A stretch of DNA of 64,000 nucleotides from Pantoea rwandensis (lineage in GTDB: Bacteria; Pseudomonadota; Gammaproteobacteria; Enterobacterales; Enterobacteriaceae), in assembly GCF_002095475.1 (NCBI RefSeq), contig NZ_MLFR01000004.1:62001-126000 (forward strand), given 5' to 3'. Below the pieces are notes generated by a model. That model had not been told where the DNA came from and did not search any database. It saw nothing but the letters and a program-made list of their open reading frames with translations. Of the stretch, positions 36,838 through 46,667 are shown piece after piece. Each line of letters begins with the position of its first letter. The first letter of the stretch is position 1. A program made the position numbers and the translations under genes.

Positions 36838-39800
36838 ATGCTGAATATGCTATTTGCGGTGTTAACCAGCCGACTCGCTTGGGGCTTTGTCGGTATCACC
36901 GCGCTCTCCTTTATCATTTGGGTGATTGGCCCAGTCTTTTCGATTGTTGATTCGCGTCCATTAGAACCAGAACAGAATCGCATGATCAGTATTGCGCTGC
37001 TGTATCTAGTGTGGGGACTGAGCCAGGCGATTCCTCGATTATACAACTTCTGGTTAAACCGCAAATTGATGTCGAGTCTTGAAACTTCCAAGACAGATAT
37101 GCCTGACCAGGATCGCAAACGCCTGACGAATGAAGAGCAGGTTCTGGCAAGTCGTTTTTCTGAAGCCACCGACATGCTGAAAAAGGCGCATTTCCAGCGC
37201 CATAGCAGTAAAAGTGCTCCCTTCTGGGCACAACGCTTTAGCCATCAATACCTCTATCAATTGCCTTGGTACATGATCATTGGTGCACCAGGTGCGGGTA
37301 AAACCACCGCGCTGGTGAATTCAGGTCTGCAATTTCCGCTCGCAGATAAGTTTGGTAAAGCCGCGTTGCGTGGAATTGGCGGTACGCGTGACTGTGATTG
37401 GTGGTTTACCAACGAAGCGGTGCTGTTGGATACCGCAGGCCGCTACAGTACACAAGAGAGCCAACAGGAGCGTGATGCCAGCGAATGGCACCATTTTCTT
37501 GGGCTATTGCGTCAGTATCGTGGCCGTCAGCCGATCAATGGTGTCATTGTCACGTTAAGCGTGTCCGATCTCATGACCCAATCAACAGAAGCATTGCAAA
37601 ATCAAGCTATTGCGCTGCGTCAGCGCCTGATGGAGTTGCATGACCGTCTCGGCATTCGCTTTCCGGTCTATGTGTTAGTCACGAAAACGGATTTGCTCAA
37701 AGGCTTTCGTAGCTACTTTGGTGCGCTGGATAAAGCGCAGCGTGAGCAAATCTGGGGCTTTACCTTCCCTTGGGCACAATCGTCCACTGCGGATTTCGAA
37801 CTCAACACTCAGTTTCAACAGGAGTATTCGCTGCTGCAACAGCGGCTGGATGCGGGGCTGGCGGATACGCTTTTAGCCGAGAGTGATGCGCAGGCGCGCG
37901 CTGAAAGCTATCTGTTCCCACAGGAATTTGCCGCATTACGTCCGGTGCTGGCAGAGGCGCTCGATACGCTGTTTGCCCGTTCGGATTTTGAAACCCAATT
38001 CTCCCCACGCGGTATCTACTTCGCCAGTGGTACCCAAGAAGGATTGCCGTTTGACCGTGTCATGGGTGAATTGACGCGCGCCTTACATTTGCCAGGCCAA
38101 CGGGAAGGGGAGTCTGATCGTTGGGACCAGGTTGATAAAGAGGCGCCAATTCCACCGAATAAGGGGCAAAGTTTCTTCCTTAAAGGTGTGCTGGAAAATG
38201 TGATTTTCCAGGAGTCAGGATTAGCCGGTAGCAACCGCTGGTGGGAGCTACGAAACCGTGCAGGGCTATGGTCAGGGTATCTGGCATTGCTGGTGTTGGT
38301 GTTAATCGCGTGTGCGCTATGGCTGACCAGTTTCAACAAAAACAAATCCTATCTTCAGGAGATGGCGAGCAAAACCCCGCAGGTTGAGCAGTTGGGCCAG
38401 CAGTTGCAAAATCAAGGCAGCGGCGATTTGTTTGCCTTGGTGCCTTACCTCAATACCTTGCTACATCTGCCTGAGAGTGCCGAGTTCTCGCTACAGGATC
38501 CCCCTTTAACCCGCCGCATGGGATTGTATCGCGGTACTGAAGTCAGTGATGCAACGCAAACGCTGTATGACAAAGCGTTGAAGCAACTGCTGCTACCCCA
38601 AGTGGCGCAAAACATCACTCGCTGGCTGCGCAATGATAATGGCAGTGATGCTGACTACAGCTACGAAGCGCTTAAAGCGTATCAGATGCTTTATCAGCCG
38701 AAGCATTACGACGGCAAATTCCTTCAGGCATGGCTGATGCTGAACATTGCACGTGAGCTGCCACAAAGTGTTACGCAACAGGAGGTTGAGCAACTCGCCG
38801 GGCACCTGCGCCAGCTGCTGGAAACGCAGATTCAGTCTTCTCCGTATGCTAAGGATGATGCGCTGGTAAAGCGCGAGCAGGCGCTTATTAATCAAATGCC
38901 GCTATCACAGCGCGTCTACGGACGGCTGAAGCGCCTGCTACAGCATGATGGCTCGCTGCAACCTGTCACGCTCGCGGCCTTGGGCGGCCCTCAAAGTGAA
39001 CTGGTCTTCTCGCGTAAAAGTGGCAAATCAGTCAATGAAGGTGTGCCGGGACTCTTTACGCCAGAGGGCTACTGGCAGCACGTGGATAAGCAAATCGCTC
39101 CCGTGACGCAAGCGTTGTATCAGGATGATGTGTGGGTGCTGGATAGCGCGACCAATCCAGTGAGCAGCCAGCAGGTTGATTTAGCGGTACGTCAGCTCTA
39201 TGTGCAGGACTATATCCGCCAGTGGGAACAATTCCTCAGCGATATCCAGCTCAATAACAGCGCAGACCTGGCGCAGCGTATTAACAGTGCCCGCTTGTTA
39301 TCAGGCGCGCATTCACCGCTGCGTCAGATGATCATCAAACTTTCAACGCTACTGACGCTGACGCCAGCGGTCGACGACAAAGCAAAATCAACGCCGGCTG
39401 CACCATCAGGCAACAGTGCGACGCGCGCGCTGGAAAACTTATTCAGTGGCTCTCGGGCGAATGCAGCGCAAGGACAAGGGGCATTACAGCAGGCTCCTGA
39501 AACGGCAGTCGCGACCCATTTTGCCCCGATTCTGGAGCTGGCGCAGCCGTTGCAGCAGGGCAGCAAAGTGCTAGCGGTGGATGACTTCCTGCATCAGATC
39601 GACGACCTCTACCGTTATCTCACTGCCGTGCAGGATGCTGCCAACAGTGGCATGCCACCGCCTGCCAGCGATGCGATCAGCCGACTGCAAGCCAGTGCTG
39701 GACGATTGCCAGGATCGTTACAAAACATGGTATCCAGCATGGCGGTTGGAGCCAGCAGTGATGCGCAGCGTCGTGACATGGATAACGTGCGTAAGCGTAT

Positions 39801-40467
39801 CAATATGGAAGTCGGCAGCTTCTGCCGCCAAGCCATTGGGGGGCGCTACCCGCTGGTACGCAGTGCTCGCAGTGAAGTGACGCCAGATGATTTGGCCCGG
39901 ATGTTTGCCCCAGGCAGCGGGTTAATGGATAGCTTCTTCCGCGAAAACCTGGCCAGCAAAGTGGATACCACTAACGCATCCTGGCGCTTCACGCCGGGCA
40001 TTGATGGCAAAAGCTTGCCAGGTGGCGAAGCGCTGCTGCGTCCATTCCAGCAGGCGCAGTCTATTCGGGATGCGTTCTTTACCAATGGCGCAACCACGCC
40101 TTCATTCCGCGTCACGATGCGTACCGTGAAGATGGACAACGACATCCTTAACCTGACGCTGGATGTGGACGGGCAAATTCTGCGTTACAGCCATGGCCCG
40201 CAAGCGGTGCAGATGGTGAACTGGCCGGGGCCGGGCGGTACCAGCCAGGTACGTATGCAGCTGGGTTTAACCAACGGTACGACCTCGACGCTGGTAACCA
40301 GCGGCCCTTGGGCACTGAATCGCTTCTTTGATCGCGCCCGATTGACCTCTGTGGGAGGCTTAACGCGCGAAGCCAGTTTCAATATCGATGGCCACCAGGT
40401 CACGCTGTCATTTACGCCTGGCAGTATCCGAAATCCGTTCCAGCTTACCGGCTTTAGCTGCCCCTGA
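36838..40467 (+). CDS. tssM: T6SS inner-membrane protein TssM (IcmF)
   Basis: 1209 residues. Two N-terminal membrane helices (about 9-70), a cytoplasmic NTPase-like domain with Walker A GAPGAGKTT near residues 150-158, a third helix (LALLVLVLIACALWL, about residue 480) and a large periplasmic IcmF domain that contacts TssJ. It forms the JLM channel complex. An intact Walker A suggests nucleotide binding. AGGG precedes the ATG; tagF follows after 14 bases. Confidence 0.97.
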   Translation: MLNMLFAVLTSRLAWGFVGITALSFIIWVIGPVFSIVDSRPLEPEQNRMISIALLYLVWGLSQAIPRLYNFWLNRKLMSSLETSKTDMPDQDRKRLTNEEQVLASRFSEATDMLKKAHFQRHSSKSAPFWAQRFSHQYLYQLPWYMIIGAPGAGKTTALVNSGLQFPLADKFGKAALRGIGGTRDCDWWFTNEAVLLDTAGRYSTQESQQERDASEWHHFLGLLRQYRGRQPINGVIVTLSVSDLMTQSTEALQNQAIALRQRLMELHDRLGIRFPVYVLVTKTDLLKGFRSYFGALDKAQREQIWGFTFPWAQSSTADFELNTQFQQEYSLLQQRLDAGLADTLLAESDAQARAESYLFPQEFAALRPVLAEALDTLFARSDFETQFSPRGIYFASGTQEGLPFDRVMGELTRALHLPGQREGESDRWDQVDKEAPIPPNKGQSFFLKGVLENVIFQESGLAGSNRWWELRNRAGLWSGYLALLVLVLIACALWLTSFNKNKSYLQEMASKTPQVEQLGQQLQNQGSGDLFALVPYLNTLLHLPESAEFSLQDPPLTRRMGLYRGTEVSDATQTLYDKALKQLLLPQVAQNITRWLRNDNGSDADYSYEALKAYQMLYQPKHYDGKFLQAWLMLNIARELPQSVTQQEVEQLAGHLRQLLETQIQSSPYAKDDALVKREQALINQMPLSQRVYGRLKRLLQHDGSLQPVTLAALGGPQSELVFSRKSGKSVNEGVPGLFTPEGYWQHVDKQIAPVTQALYQDDVWVLDSATNPVSSQQVDLAVRQLYVQDYIRQWEQFLSDIQLNNSADLAQRINSARLLSGAHSPLRQMIIKLSTLLTLTPAVDDKAKSTPAAPSGNSATRALENLFSGSRANAAQGQGALQQAPETAVATHFAPILELAQPLQQGSKVLAVDDFLHQIDDLYRYLTAVQDAANSGMPPPASDAISRLQASAGRLPGSLQNMVSSMAVGASSDAQRRDMDNVRKRINMEVGSFCRQAIGGRYPLVRSARSEVTPDDLARMFAPGSGLMDSFFRENLASKVDTTNASWRFTPGIDGKSLPGGEALLRPFQQAQSIRDAFFTNGATTPSFRVTMRTVKMDNDILNLTLDVDGQILRYSHGPQAVQMVNWPGPGGTSQVRMQLGLTNGTTSTLVTSGPWALNRFFDRARLTSVGGLTREASFNIDGHQVTLSFTPGSIRNPFQLTGFSCP

Positions 40468-40481
40468 AACAGGACCTGAAA

Positions 40482-41198
40482 ATGACTCATTACGCCGCCC
40501 CCGGCTGGTACGGCAAATTGCCCAGTGCTGGTGACTTTGTGAAGCGCCGCTTCCCCGATGTGCTTTATCGGCAATGGTCCAACTGGTTTCAGGTCGGGCT
40601 TCATCACTGGCAAAACAACGAAGAGAGCCATAACGCACCGTCGCGTGCTTTTCTCAAAGCGCCCGTGTGGAATTTTGTCGTTCCGCCAATGTTGGGGAGC
40701 CAGTTGATTCAAATGGGATGTCTGATTGCCGCACGTGACAGCGTTGGTCGTCACTATCCGCTGTGTGCTTTGCGCCACTTTACGCCCACGGAGTGGACGC
40801 CCGCTTTACTGACGCGCTCCGGGGAATGGTATCAGCAGGTGGGGAACACCTTACTGCGAGTGGTGCAGAACGGCGGTACGCCAGAACAATTGGATCAGGC
40901 GCTGCTCAGCATTCCGCAGCCACAGCAGCCGTTAGTCGGCGATGAGCCTTCGGATATTCTCGATGTCATCGGCACCGGTGAGCACGCCTCTACATTGAAC
41001 TGGAAACTGCCGGGTGAAAGCTTTGATCCGCAGTTTTACACCAGCTTTTGGTGGACAAATCAAAGTGACGGCTTCCCGCTTTATACCCAGGTACACAGCG
41101 GCAACTTTACCGCTCAGCTGTTTTCACTGCTGTTTGATCCTGCAGGTGGCGCCAAACCTGGACGAAATGGACTTTATCCCCCGATGTTTGAATCCTGA
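40482..41198 (+). CDS. tagF: T6SS-associated protein TagF
   Basis: 238 residues; the N terminus APGWYGKLPSAGDFVKRRFP is typical of TagF (DUF2094). In Pseudomonas TagF represses T6SS assembly by acting on Fha independently of PpkA. Here it sits between tssM and tssA with pppA, ppkA and fha genes present in the cluster, so the same control circuit is likely. Confidence 0.93.
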   Translation: MTHYAAPGWYGKLPSAGDFVKRRFPDVLYRQWSNWFQVGLHHWQNNEESHNAPSRAFLKAPVWNFVVPPMLGSQLIQMGCLIAARDSVGRHYPLCALRHFTPTEWTPALLTRSGEWYQQVGNTLLRVVQNGGTPEQLDQALLSIPQPQQPLVGDEPSDILDVIGTGEHASTLNWKLPGESFDPQFYTSFWWTNQSDGFPLYTQVHSGNFTAQLFSLLFDPAGGAKPGRNGLYPPMFES

Positions 41199-41209
41199 GG
41201 TGATACCGC

Positions 41210-42229
41210 ATGACGATCAATCTTGATGCCTTACTGTCTCCGGTCAGCAGCGATAACCCTTGCGGCGATAACCTGGAATATCACGCAGATTTTCAGGCGA
41301 TGGAACAAGCCAGTGCTGGCAAAGCAGAGCAGCAATTTGGCACCACCATCATTCCCGCCGAGCCGGCTGACTGGAATAAGGTCGAGAAGCTTGCCATCGA
41401 TTTACTAGGCCGCAGTAAAGACCTGCGAGTGATGTTAGCACTCACTCACGCGTGGACGCAGTTAAAAGGCCTGCCGGGATATGCGCAGGGCCTGAAACTG
41501 ATTGAACAATCTTTGCTGCTTTATTGGGAACCCCTGTGGCCCAGGCTGGAGGAGTTTGGCGAGGCCGATCCTTTCTATCGTATCAATGCCGTTGCGCTGC
41601 TGGGTGATAAATCTGCCTTAAGCGCGGCGGTGCGCCAATCTTGGCTTCTGCGTAACGCTTCTGACGGCATCACGCTGCGAGATGCGGCAGCGCTGTGCGA
41701 TGGTAGTAAAACGGAGGTGGCTGAGTACCCCGGTGGTTTATCGCGCCTCACCGATGAGCTAACCCGTGCCGATCAGCCCGGAGCAGAAGCCGTCATCCAG
41801 ATAAGTGAGCGTTTACAAACAATCTGTGAAACCCTGGCGGAAAGGTTAGATGATTCTGCTGTCCCGGAACTGATTCAGTTGCGTAAACAGATTGCGATAG
41901 TTGCTGAGCGCTGCCAGGCAACCGACCTCCGGGCGTTGCAGCCCGCAGTTGCCGTGGCGCAAACGATGGATTCCGCGCCCGCAGCGACACCCGTTGCGGT
42001 ACGACCCCAGGCTGACTGGCGCAGCGTACAGCTGACCTCACGGGCTGATGCACAACTGATGCTGGAAAAGGTAAAGCAGTATTTCTCGCAACACGAACCT
42101 AGCCATCCCGCACCCTTAATGATTGACCGTGTGCAAAGGCTGATCGAACTCGATTTTATGGACATCATCCGCGATCTCGCGCCGGATGGCGTCAATCAGT
42201 TAGAAAACATCTTCGGACGTCGCGACTAA
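41210..42229 (+). CDS. tssA: T6SS cap/baseplate protein TssA (short, ImpA_N type)
   Basis: 339 residues with the ImpA N-terminal domain: SPVSSDNPCGDNLEYHADFQAME, WNKVEKLAIDLLGRSKDLRV. The C-terminal part (APLMIDRVQRLIELDFMDIIRDLAPDG) is the short TssA1-like type. TssA primes tail assembly at the membrane complex and sheath end. GAGG precedes the ATG, 11 bases after tagF. Confidence 0.93.
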   Translation: MTINLDALLSPVSSDNPCGDNLEYHADFQAMEQASAGKAEQQFGTTIIPAEPADWNKVEKLAIDLLGRSKDLRVMLALTHAWTQLKGLPGYAQGLKLIEQSLLLYWEPLWPRLEEFGEADPFYRINAVALLGDKSALSAAVRQSWLLRNASDGITLRDAAALCDGSKTEVAEYPGGLSRLTDELTRADQPGAEAVIQISERLQTICETLAERLDDSAVPELIQLRKQIAIVAERCQATDLRALQPAVAVAQTMDSAPAATPVAVRPQADWRSVQLTSRADAQLMLEKVKQYFSQHEPSHPAPLMIDRVQRLIELDFMDIIRDLAPDGVNQLENIFGRRD

Positions 42230-42308
42230 GCCTCCGTCCACTTCTATACGCAGCGAGACCTGCGCGCCTCCTGCGAGCCGTTACCCGCGCAATTTTATGG
42301 AGAAAACC

Positions 42309-42839
42309 ATGGCACCTACGAAATCCAGTGGGCAGAAGTTTATTGCTCGCAATCGCGCGCCCCGCGTGCAGATCGAATATGACGTGGAAATTTATGGCGC
42401 GGAACGCAAAATCCAGCTGCCGTTTGTGATGGGGGTATTGGCCGATCTGGTGGGTAAGCCCCTGGAGCCGCAGCCGAGCGTCGACGAACGTAAATTCCTT
42501 GAAATCGACATCGATAACTTCGATGAACGCATGAAAGCGCTAAAACCCCGCGCTGCATTCCAGGTGGATAACACGCTGAATGGTGAGGGCAAGCTCAATA
42601 TTGATTTGACCTTTGAGAGCATGGATGACTTTTCACCTGATGCCATCGCCCGTAACGTTGAGCCGCTAAGCAAGTTACTGGAAGCGCGCACGCAGTTGGC
42701 CAATTTGCTGACCTACATGGACGGTAAAAACGGTGCGGAAGAACTGATTGGTAAGATTCTGCAGGATCCTACGCTGTTGCAAGCCTTAACCCATCTGCCT
42801 AAGCAGAGCGAAGCATCAGACGGTAAGGAGGAGCAATAA
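42309..42839 (+). CDS. tssB: T6SS sheath small subunit TssB
   Basis: 176 residues; SSGQKFIARNRAPRVQIEYDV near the start (split here for length), then LPFVMGVLADLVGK and FLEIDIDNFDERM are TssB signatures. TssB and TssC form the contractile sheath. The start at 42309 has GGAG seven bases before it; the frame-internal ATG at 42297 is less likely. The stop overlaps the tssC start (TAATG). Confidence 0.96.
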   Translation: MAPTKSSGQKFIARNRAPRVQIEYDVEIYGAERKIQLPFVMGVLADLVGKPLEPQPSVDERKFLEIDIDNFDERMKALKPRAAFQVDNTLNGEGKLNIDLTFESMDDFSPDAIARNVEPLSKLLEARTQLANLLTYMDGKNGAEELIGKILQDPTLLQALTHLPKQSEASDGKEEQ

Positions 42840-44338
42840 TGAGCGAAACATCTCAACAGCAGCAACCGCAGGGGGCTGTTAGCTTTTCTCAGGATGAGTT
42901 CAGCGCACTGCTTAACAAAGAGTTTCGTCCAACCAGCGATCAGGCACGTGAAGCCGTCGAGAACGCGGTGAAAACGCTGGCGCATCAGGCGCTGGAGAAC
43001 ACGGTCACCGTCTCTAACGATGCGTATCGCACCATCCAGGATCTGATTGCTGAGATCGATGAAAAGCTGTCCCAGCAGGTTAATCAAATCATTCATCATC
43101 AGGATTTTCAGCAGGTTGAGAGCGCATGGCGCGGCCTGAATTATCTGGTGAATAACACTGAAACAGATGAGATGCTGAAAATTCGCTTTATGAGCATCTC
43201 CAAGCAGGAATTGAGTCGTAGCCTGAAGCGCTTTAAGGGCGCAGGCTGGGATCAAAGCCCACTGTTCAAGAAAATCTATGAGCAGGAATACGGCCAGTTT
43301 GGTGGTGAGCCGTTTGGCTGCCTGGTGGGCGATTATTACTTCGACCACGGTCCACAAGATGTTGAACTGTTGGGTGAAATGGCGCGTATTGGTGCCGCAG
43401 CACACTGCCCGTTCATTACTGGTACAGCACCGACGGTGATGCAGATGGAGTCCTGGCAGGAGCTGGCAAATCCACGCGACTTGACCAAGATCTTTCAGAA
43501 CACGGAATACGCGGCATGGCGCAGCCTGCGTGAATCAGAAGATGCACGCTACCTTGGATTGGTAATGCCGCGATTCCTTGCCCGTCTGCCTTATGGTATT
43601 CGCACTAACCCGGTCGATAGCTTCGATTTTGAAGAGCAGACCGACGGTTCCGATCACAACAACTACAGCTGGAGCAACGCGGCATACGCCATGGCAGCCA
43701 ACATTAACCGCTCCTTTAAAGAGTACGGCTGGTGTACGGCGATTCGCGGTGTGGAGTCTGGCGGTGCGGTAGAAGATTTGCCCTGCCACACATTCCCAAG
43801 CGATGACGGCGGCGTGGATATGAAGTGCCCAACCGAGATCGCTATCAGCGATCGTCGTGAAGCCGAACTCGCCAAAAATGGCTTTATGCCGCTGGTGCAT
43901 CGTAAGAACTCTGATTTCGCGGCCTTTATCGGTGCCCAGTCGCTGCAAAAGCCAACCGAATATCATGACCCTGATGCAACGGCAAATGCACGTCTGGCCG
44001 CGCGTTTGCCTTACCTGTTCGCCTGCTGCCGTTTCGCGCACTACTTGAAGTGCATCGTGCGCGACAAGATCGGCTCCTTCCGCGAGCGTGACGAGATGGA
44101 GCGCTGGTTAAATGATTGGGTCATGAACTACGTCGATGGCGATCCAGCTAACTCATCGCAGGAAACCAAATCCCGTAAACCTCTGGCCGCCGCTGAAGTT
44201 AGCGTGGAAGAGCAAGAAGATAACCCTGGCTACTACGCTGCGAAGTTCTTCCTGCGTCCGCACTATCAATTGGAAGGGTTAACGGTTTCATTGCGACTGG
44301 TATCCAAATTGCCATCACTGAAATCGAATGAAAGCTAA
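42839..44338 (+). CDS. tssC: T6SS sheath large subunit TssC
   Basis: 499 residues, the usual length. Recognisable parts: WRGLNYLVNNTETDEMLKIR, FGCLVGDYYFDHGPQDVELL, PRFLARLPYG and the conserved end YQLEGLTVSLRLVSKLP. It starts on the TssB stop, so the two are translated together. ClpV disassembles the contracted TssBC sheath. Confidence 0.97.
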   Translation: MSETSQQQQPQGAVSFSQDEFSALLNKEFRPTSDQAREAVENAVKTLAHQALENTVTVSNDAYRTIQDLIAEIDEKLSQQVNQIIHHQDFQQVESAWRGLNYLVNNTETDEMLKIRFMSISKQELSRSLKRFKGAGWDQSPLFKKIYEQEYGQFGGEPFGCLVGDYYFDHGPQDVELLGEMARIGAAAHCPFITGTAPTVMQMESWQELANPRDLTKIFQNTEYAAWRSLRESEDARYLGLVMPRFLARLPYGIRTNPVDSFDFEEQTDGSDHNNYSWSNAAYAMAANINRSFKEYGWCTAIRGVESGGAVEDLPCHTFPSDDGGVDMKCPTEIAISDRREAELAKNGFMPLVHRKNSDFAAFIGAQSLQKPTEYHDPDATANARLAARLPYLFACCRFAHYLKCIVRDKIGSFRERDEMERWLNDWVMNYVDGDPANSSQETKSRKPLAAAEVSVEEQEDNPGYYAAKFFLRPHYQLEGLTVSLRLVSKLPSLKSNES

Positions 44339-44402
44339 TATTGAATTTTTTTAAACGAGTTTATTAACTGTATTTACAATATTACGTAAATGGATTCACG
44401 AC

Positions 44403-44435
44403 TTTTTATTGCCGCAGGAGATGTGGCAATAAAAA
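44403..44435. promoter_or_regulatory. 11-bp perfect hairpin between tssC and hcp
   Basis: TTTTTATTGCC (44403-44413) pairs with GGCAATAAAAA (44425-44435) over an 11-base loop that itself contains GCAGGAG. It lies in the 242-base tssC-hcp gap. It lacks a downstream T-run on the + strand, so it may be a processing or attenuation element setting separate hcp dosage. Confidence 0.5.
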
Positions 44436-44580
44436 CACCCTCTGGATATCACCTGTAGCGTTATTCAGAAACCGAGGCAGAGGTAAAATATGGACTGTTT
44501 TATTCAGCCCCATGCTTTCCTGTTTGCCATAACGATGCTTTCTTTAAAGCAAAACGTAAATCAAGCAAGAGAAGATAATT

Positions 44581-45063
44581 ATGGCTATTGATATGTTTTT
44601 AAAAGTTGACGGTGTAACTGGCGAATCAAAAGATTCAAACCACACCGGATGGACCGATATCACTTCATTTAACTGGGGTGCGAATCAGCCTGGTAATATG
44701 TCTGTTGGCGGCGGCGGTGGTGCGGGTAAAGTCAACTTCAATGACTTACATATTACCGCATTAATTGACAAATCTACGACAGCTATTTTGAAGGCTTGCG
44801 CAAGTGGTAAGCATGTTACTAAAGTTGAAGTGTCTGTGTGTAAAGCAGGCGGTCAACAAGTAGAATACACCCGCATTACTCTGGAAGATGTATTAGTCAC
44901 TTCTGTGCAATACACAGGTTCTGATAATGGAGATACCGTTGGTATTTCCTACGCTTTCCAGGCAGCAAAAGTTAAACAACAATACTGGGAGCAGAGCACT
45001 TCTGGTGGAAAAGGTGCAGAAAGTAGCGCTGGTTGGGATATAAAGAGCAATAAAGAAGCTTAA
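44581..45063 (+). CDS. hcp: T6SS tube protein Hcp (TssD)
   Basis: 160 residues of the Hcp1 type: MAIDMFLKVDGVTGESKDSNH, FNWGANQPG, VNFNDLHITALIDKSTTAIL and QYWEQSTSGGKGA. Hexamer rings stack into the inner tube and carry small effectors. It has its own leader and terminator, so is probably expressed at high level. The sequence from here to 47087 is richer in A/T than the structural genes around it. Confidence 0.97.
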   Translation: MAIDMFLKVDGVTGESKDSNHTGWTDITSFNWGANQPGNMSVGGGGGAGKVNFNDLHITALIDKSTTAILKACASGKHVTKVEVSVCKAGGQQVEYTRITLEDVLVTSVQYTGSDNGDTVGISYAFQAAKVKQQYWEQSTSGGKGAESSAGWDIKSNKEA

Positions 45064-45064
45064 T

Positions 45065-45092
45065 ATAATGCGCCCCGTTAGGGGCGCATTAT
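45065..45092 (+). terminator. Strong hairpin after hcp
   Basis: ATAATGCGCCCC (45065-45076) and GGGGCGCATTAT (45081-45092) form a perfect 12-bp stem with a GTTA loop, starting two bases past the hcp stop. It separates abundant hcp mRNA from the muramidase gene. Confidence 0.8.
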
Positions 45093-45125
45093 CATTCACT
45101 TAAATTGACTTTAAAGGGAATTTAC

Positions 45126-45983
45126 ATGAGTACAATAAGAATAAGTCAAGGAGTTGGTGTTAGACAGCCAAATAAACATCGTGATGTTAAGACCGTTCAA
45201 TTATTGTTAAATGAAAACAAAGATATCACTTCATCCAGTGATGAACTCAAAGTTGATGGCTACATTGGCGAAAAAACTATTACCAAAATTAAAATATTCC
45301 AAGAGAAAGTTGTTAAGCTGAGTAATCCGGATGGAATTATCTCGCCACATGGACCAACCATGCGTCGATTGCATGGAAATATTGTACCTACAAAGAATGT
45401 TAATATCAGTCTGGATACCACTGCTTCCCAGGTAACAGACGAAATGTATGTAAGCATGGCAAAAGCTTTGAACTGCGAACCCGCCGCTATCAAAGCTGTT
45501 GTTATGTCAGAAACAAAACAAAGTCCCTTTGATGCATCTGGCAGGCCAACGATCTTGTATGAAAGGCACTATTTCAGCAAATTGACAGATCAAAAGTACG
45601 ATAAAAGTCACCCTGACATATCTGGTAAACCATATGAACACTACGGTAAATTCAGTGAACAATATGACAAATTGAATAAAGCGATTGCTTTAGATAGGTC
45701 TGCCGCACTTCAATCGGCTTCATGGGGGGCTTTCCAGATTATGGGTAGCAATTATTCGACCTCAGGTTATGCAAATATTGAGGCTTTTGTTCAAGGAATG
45801 AACACCATTTCTGGGCAAGTGTATGCCTTTGTGAATCACGTATCTCATACACCAACGCTTTTAAACGCTATCCGCACTAAAAATTGGGCAAGCTTTGCCA
45901 GGTACTATAATGGTAAAGACTACAAAAAGAACAATTATGATGTTAAATTATCTAGAAATTATGATTATGCGTTGCATCAATGA
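45126..45983 (+). CDS. T6SS muramidase effector: peptidoglycan-binding domain plus DUF3380 N-acetylmuramidase
   Basis: 285 residues, no signal peptide. Residues about 1-85 are a PG_binding_1-type domain (DVKTVQLLLNENKD, LKVDGYIGEKTI, GPTMRRLHG). Residues about 105-285 are a DUF3380 N-acetylmuramidase domain, with the probable catalytic Glu in VVMSETKQSPFDASGRPT, then ILYERHYFSKL, SWGAFQIMGSNY and a Tyr-rich end (FARYYNGKDY). It should cleave the glycan strand of target cells after delivery by Hcp. AAGGGA precedes the ATG. It is followed at once by an exported candidate immunity gene. Low GC and odd codon use mark it as acquired. Confidence 0.85.
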   Translation: MSTIRISQGVGVRQPNKHRDVKTVQLLLNENKDITSSSDELKVDGYIGEKTITKIKIFQEKVVKLSNPDGIISPHGPTMRRLHGNIVPTKNVNISLDTTASQVTDEMYVSMAKALNCEPAAIKAVVMSETKQSPFDASGRPTILYERHYFSKLTDQKYDKSHPDISGKPYEHYGKFSEQYDKLNKAIALDRSAALQSASWGAFQIMGSNYSTSGYANIEAFVQGMNTISGQVYAFVNHVSHTPTLLNAIRTKNWASFARYYNGKDYKKNNYDVKLSRNYDYALHQ

Positions 45984-45994
45984 TTGAGGAATCT

Positions 45995-46549
45995 ATGAAA
46001 AAGTTTTTTTCTTATTCAGCTTTGGCCTTAATGATGTTTAGCCCCTTGGCATTAGCATCTGTCTCACTGTCTCAACCGAAGTCTACAGAATTTGATAAAA
46101 CCATCATTACTGAAGCTGAACATCATGGTTTGAGTAGAATTGAACTGGATAAAAGTCAAACATTTACTGTTTTAAATAATGGTAAAGTGCTAGGCACCCT
46201 TATACAAGGTAAGGGGTGGGTAAGAGAAGTTCAGCCTGTGTGTTTTGTTGGTTGGAGTAAAGATGGTAAGAAAATTGACCAATTTATGCCAACAATTGGA
46301 CAGGGCGACTGGGAAACTGTGGGGTGTCACAAAGTTGAATCAGTTGGTTTGATATCAAAGAAAGATGATGAAAACGCCAAACTCGCTGTTATTTATACCA
46401 TTGAAGCTTCAGATCATTATGGTAATGATTATTATGTTGTTGGCTTTAATAAATCAAATGACATTTTCTATGATGAAAGTACAACTGAGAAATTCCAAAA
46501 CTCTTATCTGAAGACCATAGCTGATCTACGTAAGGTTTATCAGAAGTAA
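45995..46549 (+). CDS. Exported candidate immunity protein of the muramidase effector
   Basis: 184 residues. The signal peptide KKFFSYSALALMMFSPLALA puts it in the periplasm, where the muramidase would act. The start at 45995 has GAGGA five bases before it; the ATG at 45980, overlapping the effector stop, is less likely. Two cysteines (QPVCFVGW, TVGCHKV) may form a disulfide. No known family was recognised. Its role as immunity is inferred from position and export. Confidence 0.7.
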   Translation: MKKFFSYSALALMMFSPLALASVSLSQPKSTEFDKTIITEAEHHGLSRIELDKSQTFTVLNNGKVLGTLIQGKGWVREVQPVCFVGWSKDGKKIDQFMPTIGQGDWETVGCHKVESVGLISKKDDENAKLAVIYTIEASDHYGNDYYVVGFNKSNDIFYDESTTEKFQNSYLKTIADLRKVYQK

Positions 46550-46558
46550 CACGATGAA

Positions 46559-46604
46559 GACCCTTATGATGGTTTTATAATTGTAATTCATTAGGGTCAT
46601 TATT
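46559..46604 (+). terminator. Imperfect hairpin after the first immunity gene
   Basis: GACCCT-T-ATGA (46559-46569) pairs with TCATTAGGGTC (46588-46598, one mismatch) across an AT-rich loop, followed by ATTATTCTTCC. It may end the effector-immunity transcript. Confidence 0.45.
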
Positions 46605-46667
46605 CTTCCTCCCATGTTTCTTTTTTAATACCCTTCCTGATAAGTAATTTTATGATTTTTCTTTTAT

